Assembly: GCA_964600965.1 (NCBI GenBank)
Contig: CAZRLO010000001.1
Span: 52,072 to 116,071, forward strand
DNA from: UBA5972 sp964600965
Lineage (GTDB): Bacteria > Pseudomonadota > Alphaproteobacteria > Rhodobacterales > Rhodobacteraceae
Direction of reading: 5' to 3'
DNA: 64,000 bases
This document shows positions 58,864-64,000 of this stretch, in pieces. The notes beneath the pieces were generated by a model that saw nothing but the letters and a program-made list of their open reading frames with translations, did no database searches and was not told the DNA's origin. A program made the translations under genes and the position numbers. Positions within the stretch are counted from its first letter, which is position 1. Every line of letters starts with the position of its first letter.

Positions 58864-61800
58864 ATGACCGGATATGACGAAAGCTGGGCCAAAGCACAGG
58901 AAAACCGGCGCGCGGAACTGGCGGCCGGGGGCATGTACCGGACCGAAGACGAACATGCCTCGTGCGGGGTTGGTCTGGTGGTCTCCATCGACGGCACGAA
59001 ATCGCGGCGCGTGGTCGAAAACGGAATCGAAGCGCTCAAGGCCGTGTGGCACCGCGGCGCGGTGGATGCTGACGGCAAGACCGGTGACGGTGCCGGCATT
59101 CACGTTCAGATTCCGGTGCCGTTCTTTCACGACCAGATCCGCCGCACCGGCCACGAACCCGACACGGGCCAACTGATCGCGGTCGGTCAGATCTTTTTGC
59201 CGCGTACCGATTTCGGCGCTCAGGAAACCTGCCGGACCATCGTGGAAACCGAAGTGTTGCGGATGGGCTATTACATCTATGGATGGCGACATGTGCCGGT
59301 GGATGTGACCTGTCTGGGTGCAAAGGCGAATGCGACGCGACCGGAAATCGAACAGATCCTGATCTCGAACACCAAGAATGCCGACGAAGTATCGTTTGAG
59401 CGCGAACTTTACGTCATCCGCAGAAGGATCGAAAAGGCGGTGGCCGCCGCGCAGATCAACGACATGTATGTCTGCTCGATGTCGTGCCGTTCGATCATCT
59501 ACAAGGGGATGATGCTGGCAGAGCAGGTGGCGGTGTTCTATCCCGATCTTCTGGACCCGCGGTTTGAAAGCGCGTTCGCGATCTATCACCAGCGCTATTC
59601 GACCAATACATTTCCGCAATGGTGGCTGGCGCAACCGTTTCGGATGTTGGCGCATAACGGGGAAATCAACACGTTGAAGGGCAACCTCAACTGGATGAAA
59701 AGCCACGAGATTCGCATGGCATCCCGGGCCTTTGGCGACCATGCCGAGGACATCAAACCGATTGTGGCTCAGGGGTCGTCGGATTCCGCCGCGCTGGACG
59801 CGGTATTTGAAATGATGGTGCGGGCCGGACGGAATGCGCCGATGGCAAAAACCATGATGGTGCCCGAAAGCTGGTCCAATTCGACCGCCGAAATGCCCAC
59901 GGCATGGCAGGACATGTACGCCTATTGCAACGGCGTGATGGAACCCTGGGACGGCCCGGCGGCGCTGGCGATGACCGACGGACGATGGGTATGCGCGGGG
60001 CTTGACCGTAACGGGTTGCGGCCCATGCGTTATGTCGTGACCGGCGACGGCATGGTCATTGCCGGGTCGGAAACCGGCATGGTGCCGACGGACGAGTCCG
60101 GCGTCATCGAAAAGGGCGCGCTGGGCCCCGGCCAGTTGCTGGCGGTGGACATGGCCAAGGGTCGCCTGTTGCACGACCGCGAGATCAAGGACGAGCTTGC
60201 CAAGGCCCGCCCGTTCGGAGACTGGGTGAAATCCATCACCAACCTCGAAGAGGATACCGGAACGGTCAGCGAAAGCGCGATGTTCGCGGGCGGCGACCTG
60301 CGGCGCCGGCAGATCGCGGCGGGGTATTCGATCGAGGAACTCGAAACCGTCCTGCAACCCATGGCCGAAGACGCCAAGGAAGCCGTGGCGTCGATGGGGG
60401 ACGATACGCCCTCGGCGGTGCTGTCGGATCGGTATCGCCCGCTCAGCCACTTTTTCCGCCAGAACTTCAGTCAGGTGACCAACCCGCCGATCGACAGTCT
60501 GCGCGAAAGCCGGGTGATGAGCCTGAAGACCCGGTTCGGCAACCTGCGCAACGTGCTGGACGAAAGCAGCGAACAGACCGAGATTCTGTTGCTGGACAGC
60601 CCGTTCGTGTCGAACGCCAAATTCAGCGAAATGGTCAAACATTTCAACACCGCCCTGGCCGAGATCGACTGCACGTTTGCGCGTGCCGACGGGCCGGGCG
60701 CGCTGCAACAGGCGCTGGACCGAATCCGCGCCGAGGCCGAGGACGCCGTGCGCGCAGGAGCCGGGCATATCATCCTGACGGACCATCACCAGAACGCCGC
60801 CAAGGTGCCGATGCCCATGATCCTGGCCACCAGTGCGATGCATTCATGGCTGACGCGCAAGGGGTTGCGCACGTTCTGTTCGCTGAACGTCCGTTCCGCA
60901 GAATGCGTCGACGCGCATTACTTCGCCGTCCTGATCGGGTGCGGTGCGACCACGGTCAACGCCTATCTGGCGCAGGATTCGATTGCCGACCGCGTGGCGC
61001 GCGGCCTGATCGACGGGCCGCTGGACGCGGCGGTGTCGCGCTATGGCGAGGCGGTCAATCAGGGCCTGCTGAAGATCATGTCCAAGATGGGCATTTCGGT
61101 GATCTCGTCCTATCGCGGGGGATTGAACTTCGAGGCGGTCGGCTTGTCACGATCCATGGTTGCCGAATATTTTCCGGGGATGCCCAGTCGGATTTCGGGC
61201 ATGGGGGTCTCAGGGGTCGAGCGGAAAATCACCGAAGTTCATGCAAGCGGCTGGAACGGAACCAGCGACGTGCTGCCCATCGGCGGATTCTACAAGGCGC
61301 GGCGGCGGGGCGAGACCCACGCATGGGCCGCCGGGAACATGCATCTGTTGCAGACCGCGTGCGATCGGGCGTCGTTCGATCTGTGGCAGCAATACTCGGC
61401 CAGAATGCGGGCCAATCCGCCGATCCATTTGCGCGACCTGCTGGACATCGAGCCGACGGCAAGGCCGATTCCGATCGAGGAAGTGGAAAGCATCACTTCG
61501 ATCCGCAAGCGGTTCGTGACGCCGGGCATGAGCCTTGGCGCCCTGAGCCCCGAGGCGCACAAGACGCTGAACATCGCGATGAACCGGATCGGGGCGAAAT
61601 CCGATAGCGGCGAAGGCGGCGAGGATCCGGCCCATTTCACGCCGGAGGTCAACGGCGACAATCCCAGCGCAAAAATCAAACAGGTCGCGTCGGGAAGGTT
61701 TGGGGTGACGGCGGAATATCTCAATCATTGCGAGGAGTTGGAGATCAAAGTTGCACAAGGTGCAAAGCCCGGCGAGGGGGGGCAACTGCCCGGCATCAAG

Positions 61801-63402
61801 GTGACGGAACTGATTGCGCGGCTGCGCCATTCGACGCCGGGAGTGACGCTGATCTCGCCACCGCCGCATCACGACATCTATTCGATCGAAGATTTGGCGC
61901 AATTGATCTATGATCTCAAGCAGATAAATCCCGATGCTAAGGTGACGGTCAAGCTGGTCTCGGCCAGCGGTGTTGGCACGATTGCGGCGGGTGTGGCCAA
62001 GGCCAAGGCCGATGTGATCCTGATTTCGGGCCACAACGGCGGCACCGGGGCCAGTCCGGCGACCAGTATCAAGTATGCGGGCCTGCCATGGGAAATGGGA
62101 TTAACCGAGGCACATCAAGTGCTTGCGATGAACAATTTACGTGATCGCGTAACATTGCGAACCGATGGGGGCCTGCGGACCGGGCGGGATATCGTCATGG
62201 CCGCGATGATGGGGGCCGAGGAATACGGCATCGGCACCGCCGCCCTGATCGCCATGGGCTGCATCATGGTGCGCCAATGCCAGAGCAACACCTGCCCCGT
62301 GGGTGTCTGCGTGCAGGACGAGCGGCTGCGCGCCAAGTTCACCGGCACGGCGGACAAGGTGGTGAACCTGATCACGTTCTACGCGCAGGAAGTGCGGGAA
62401 ATCCTGGCCGCCATCGGCGCAAGATCTCTGGACGAGGTGATCGGGCGCGCCGATCTGCTGACCCAGGTCAGCCGGGGATCGGCGCATCTGGACGACCTCG
62501 ATCTCAACCCGATGCTGGTCACCGTGGACGAGGACCACTCGATCCGGTACGACCGCGCCAAACCTCGGCAGACCGTCCCTGACACGCTGGACGCGGACAT
62601 CGTGAACGACGCGCAACCCTTCTTTCGGGACGGCGAAAAGATGCAGTTGTCCTATGCCGTGCAGAACACCCACCGCACCATCGGCGCGCGGGTTTCCAGC
62701 CATATCGTGCGCCGGTTCGGCATGCGGAACGATCTGCAGGCAGACCACCTGACGATCAAGCTGACGGGGTCGGCCGGGCAATCGCTGGGGGCGTTCGCGG
62801 CGCCGGGGCTGAAGCTGGAGGTATCCGGTGACGCAAATGATTACGTCGGCAAGGGATTGTCGGGTGGCGTGATCGTGGTACGCCCGCCGCTGTCGTCGCC
62901 GCTGGTGGCGGCGGACAACACGATCATCGGCAACACCGTGCTGTACGGCGCGACGGCGGGCCGGTTGTTTGCGAACGGCCGTGCGGGCGAAAGGTTCGCG
63001 GTGCGCAACTCGGGCGCGGAAGTTGTGGTCGAGGGCTGCGGGTCGAACGGCTGCGAATACATGACCGGCGGCACGGCGGTGATCCTGGGCGGCATCGGTA
63101 CGAATTTCGGCGCGGGCATGACCGGCGGCATGGCCTATATCCATGATCCGCACGGCACGGCGTCGGACCATATCAACCACGAAACCCTGGTCGTCGGCCC
63201 CGTGGCAACGCCGCACTGGCAGGGGCTGTTGCGTGCGTTGATCGCGGCGCATCTGGAGGAAACCCAAAGCGCGAAAGCCCGCGATATCCTGCAATACTGG
63301 GCCGAAGAGCGGGGCAATTTCCTGCAAATCTGCCCGCGCGAGATGGTGGCGAATCTGGCGCATCCGCTGACGGAAACCGGGGAAAAGAGCCGACGCGCCT
63401 GA
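58864..63402 (+). CDS. gltB: Glutamate synthase large subunit GltB
   Basis: GltB makes two glutamates from glutamine and 2-oxoglutarate; with glutamine synthetase it is the main ammonia-assimilation route. The 1,512-residue protein has a short propeptide ending at HAS before the nucleophile in CGVGLVVSI (glutaminase domain), a central domain, the FMN domain with GEGGEDPAHF and SGHNGGTGASPATSIKYAG, the 3Fe-4S motif CQSNTCPVGVC (about residue 1139), and a C-terminal beta-helix rich in glycine. I start at 58864, where AGGGGAGTGGGA lies ahead; a frame from 58825 adds 13 unrelated residues. Confidence 0.97.
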   Translation: MTGYDESWAKAQENRRAELAAGGMYRTEDEHASCGVGLVVSIDGTKSRRVVENGIEALKAVWHRGAVDADGKTGDGAGIHVQIPVPFFHDQIRRTGHEPDTGQLIAVGQIFLPRTDFGAQETCRTIVETEVLRMGYYIYGWRHVPVDVTCLGAKANATRPEIEQILISNTKNADEVSFERELYVIRRRIEKAVAAAQINDMYVCSMSCRSIIYKGMMLAEQVAVFYPDLLDPRFESAFAIYHQRYSTNTFPQWWLAQPFRMLAHNGEINTLKGNLNWMKSHEIRMASRAFGDHAEDIKPIVAQGSSDSAALDAVFEMMVRAGRNAPMAKTMMVPESWSNSTAEMPTAWQDMYAYCNGVMEPWDGPAALAMTDGRWVCAGLDRNGLRPMRYVVTGDGMVIAGSETGMVPTDESGVIEKGALGPGQLLAVDMAKGRLLHDREIKDELAKARPFGDWVKSITNLEEDTGTVSESAMFAGGDLRRRQIAAGYSIEELETVLQPMAEDAKEAVASMGDDTPSAVLSDRYRPLSHFFRQNFSQVTNPPIDSLRESRVMSLKTRFGNLRNVLDESSEQTEILLLDSPFVSNAKFSEMVKHFNTALAEIDCTFARADGPGALQQALDRIRAEAEDAVRAGAGHIILTDHHQNAAKVPMPMILATSAMHSWLTRKGLRTFCSLNVRSAECVDAHYFAVLIGCGATTVNAYLAQDSIADRVARGLIDGPLDAAVSRYGEAVNQGLLKIMSKMGISVISSYRGGLNFEAVGLSRSMVAEYFPGMPSRISGMGVSGVERKITEVHASGWNGTSDVLPIGGFYKARRRGETHAWAAGNMHLLQTACDRASFDLWQQYSARMRANPPIHLRDLLDIEPTARPIPIEEVESITSIRKRFVTPGMSLGALSPEAHKTLNIAMNRIGAKSDSGEGGEDPAHFTPEVNGDNPSAKIKQVASGRFGVTAEYLNHCEELEIKVAQGAKPGEGGQLPGIKVTELIARLRHSTPGVTLISPPPHHDIYSIEDLAQLIYDLKQINPDAKVTVKLVSASGVGTIAAGVAKAKADVILISGHNGGTGASPATSIKYAGLPWEMGLTEAHQVLAMNNLRDRVTLRTDGGLRTGRDIVMAAMMGAEEYGIGTAALIAMGCIMVRQCQSNTCPVGVCVQDERLRAKFTGTADKVVNLITFYAQEVREILAAIGARSLDEVIGRADLLTQVSRGSAHLDDLDLNPMLVTVDEDHSIRYDRAKPRQTVPDTLDADIVNDAQPFFRDGEKMQLSYAVQNTHRTIGARVSSHIVRRFGMRNDLQADHLTIKLTGSAGQSLGAFAAPGLKLEVSGDANDYVGKGLSGGVIVVRPPLSSPLVAADNTIIGNTVLYGATAGRLFANGRAGERFAVRNSGAEVVVEGCGSNGCEYMTGGTAVILGGIGTNFGAGMTGGMAYIHDPHGTASDHINHETLVVGPVATPHWQGLLRALIAAHLEETQSAKARDILQYWAEERGNFLQICPREMVANLAHPLTETGEKSRRA

Positions 63403-63466
63403 CGCGCATCGCGACGGTCGCTGCGGCACCTTTTCTATTCGCCGTCCGGCCCCTATAGGTTGGTGC

Positions 63467-64000
63467 GTGGCACAAGGGAAAAAGCAACCGGCACCGGGCG
63501 CAAAACGTCGGCGCGGCAAACGGAAACCGCGCAAGCTGTTCGTCTGGCTGCGCCGAACGGTGCGGATTGCGGCGCGCATTTTCTGGTCTGTGCTGGGAAT
63601 TCAGGCGCTGCTGGTGCTGGTGTTTGCCTTCGTGAACCCTCCGACAAATTTTTACATGCTGCACGAGGCGCGGCGGTTGGGCGAGGTCCGCCGGCAGTGG
63701 GTGCCGCTGGAAGACGTGTCGGCCCATGTGGCGCGTTCGGTGGTCGCGGCCGAGGACGCCAATTTCTGCGAGCATTGGGGTTTCGATCTGGCCGCGATCC
63801 GGTCGGTCGTCACCAGCGGCAGCGGGCGGTTGCGCGGGGCCTCGACCATCTCGCAGCAGGTGGCGAAAAACGTGTTTCTGTGGCCGAACCGAAGCTGGTT
63901 GCGCAAAGTGCTGGAGGCCGAGACAACCCTGATGGTCGAACTGTTGTGGTCCAAGCGGCGCATCGTCGAGGTCTACATGAACGTGGCGGAGTTCGACGAG
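63467..64000 (+). CDS. mtgA: Monofunctional peptidoglycan glycosyltransferase MtgA (partial)
   Basis: MtgA polymerises lipid II into glycan strands without a transpeptidase domain. The visible 178 codons run in frame to the window edge. A basic N-terminus (RRGKRKPRKLFVWLRR) precedes one membrane segment (LLVLVFAFVN). The GT51 motifs follow: VAAEDANFCEHWGFD with the catalytic glutamate, RGASTISQQVAKN, and KRRIVEVYMNVAEF. The GTG at 63467 is the best start, with no clear ribosome site. It lies 65 bases after gltB. Confidence 0.9.
   Translation, partial: MAQGKKQPAPGAKRRRGKRKPRKLFVWLRRTVRIAARIFWSVLGIQALLVLVFAFVNPPTNFYMLHEARRLGEVRRQWVPLEDVSAHVARSVVAAEDANFCEHWGFDLAAIRSVVTSGSGRLRGASTISQQVAKNVFLWPNRSWLRKVLEAETTLMVELLWSKRRIVEVYMNVAEFDE

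Noticed and set aside
58804..60843. Long open frame on the minus strand opposite gltB (about 680 codons)
   Set aside because: It is a high-GC antisense shadow of gltB with histidine- and arginine-rich composition and no family motifs.
1..64000. CRISPR arrays, insertion sequences, rRNA genes
   Set aside because: No regular direct repeats, transposase motifs or rRNA sequences were seen on either strand.

Overview
The window is a high-GC chromosomal segment from an alphaproteobacterium, most likely a Rhodobacterales (Roseobacter-group) member. The evidence is gene content and order: maf-aroE-coaE-dnaQ diverging from hemJ-rho-mnmE-mnmG-rsmG-parA-parB, then hrcA-grpE, dnaKJ, rpoN-hpf-ptsN, lptBAC-kdsD, gltDB and a family of Rhodobacterales-type glycan genes. 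No insertion sequence, CRISPR array or rRNA is visible. There is one tRNA gene, tRNA-Leu(CAG).

Layout. Positions 1-5460 hold murein hydrolase mltA (cut by the window edge), a Tim44-like protein, fxsA, secB and the leftward operon maf-aroE-coaE-dnaQ. The gene-free, partly AT-rich gap 5461-5886 separates leftward from rightward housekeeping genes and lies 3-6 kb from two parS palindromes; it is a candidate chromosome origin. Positions 5887-13356 are the rightward block hemJ-rho-mnmE-mnmG-rsmG-parA-parB, with parS sites written into the first codons of mnmG and the early codons of rsmG. Positions 13413-26950 carry hemW-rdgB-rph, hrcA-grpE, mutS, a malic enzyme with a ribokinase, and dnaK-dnaJ behind an RpoH-like promoter. 

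Positions 27012-38335 are a surface-glycan region: alkB-like and SH3 genes, an ABC-2 exporter permease, cysQ, a kdsB-like gene, galU, galE, two paralogous glycosyltransferases, a GT14-type glycosyltransferase and a sulfotransferase. CysQ would remove the PAP that sulfotransfer produces, so these genes fit one sulfated-polysaccharide pathway. Positions 38332-44336 are the leftward ptsN, hpf, rpoN, lptB, lptA, lptC, kdsD and RNase D-like genes, covering nitrogen and stress control and LPS transport.

Positions 44362-54935 are accessory. They hold an MttB-family methyltransferase, an acyltransferase-SGNH protein, a trypsin-like protease next to a membrane-anchored caspase, and, convergent with these, a three-gene operon of hydrolase-like proteins that includes a LuxR-type regulator fused to an apparently dead alpha/beta-hydrolase. 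A small secreted cysteine-containing protein and tRNA-Leu close the region. The trypsin-caspase pair with its convergent operon is the best candidate in this window for an undescribed conflict or cell-death system. Positions 55082-64000 return to core genes: an NDUFA9-like protein, uppP, gltD, gltB and the start of mtgA.

All family assignments come from reading the translated sequences; no database search was run.
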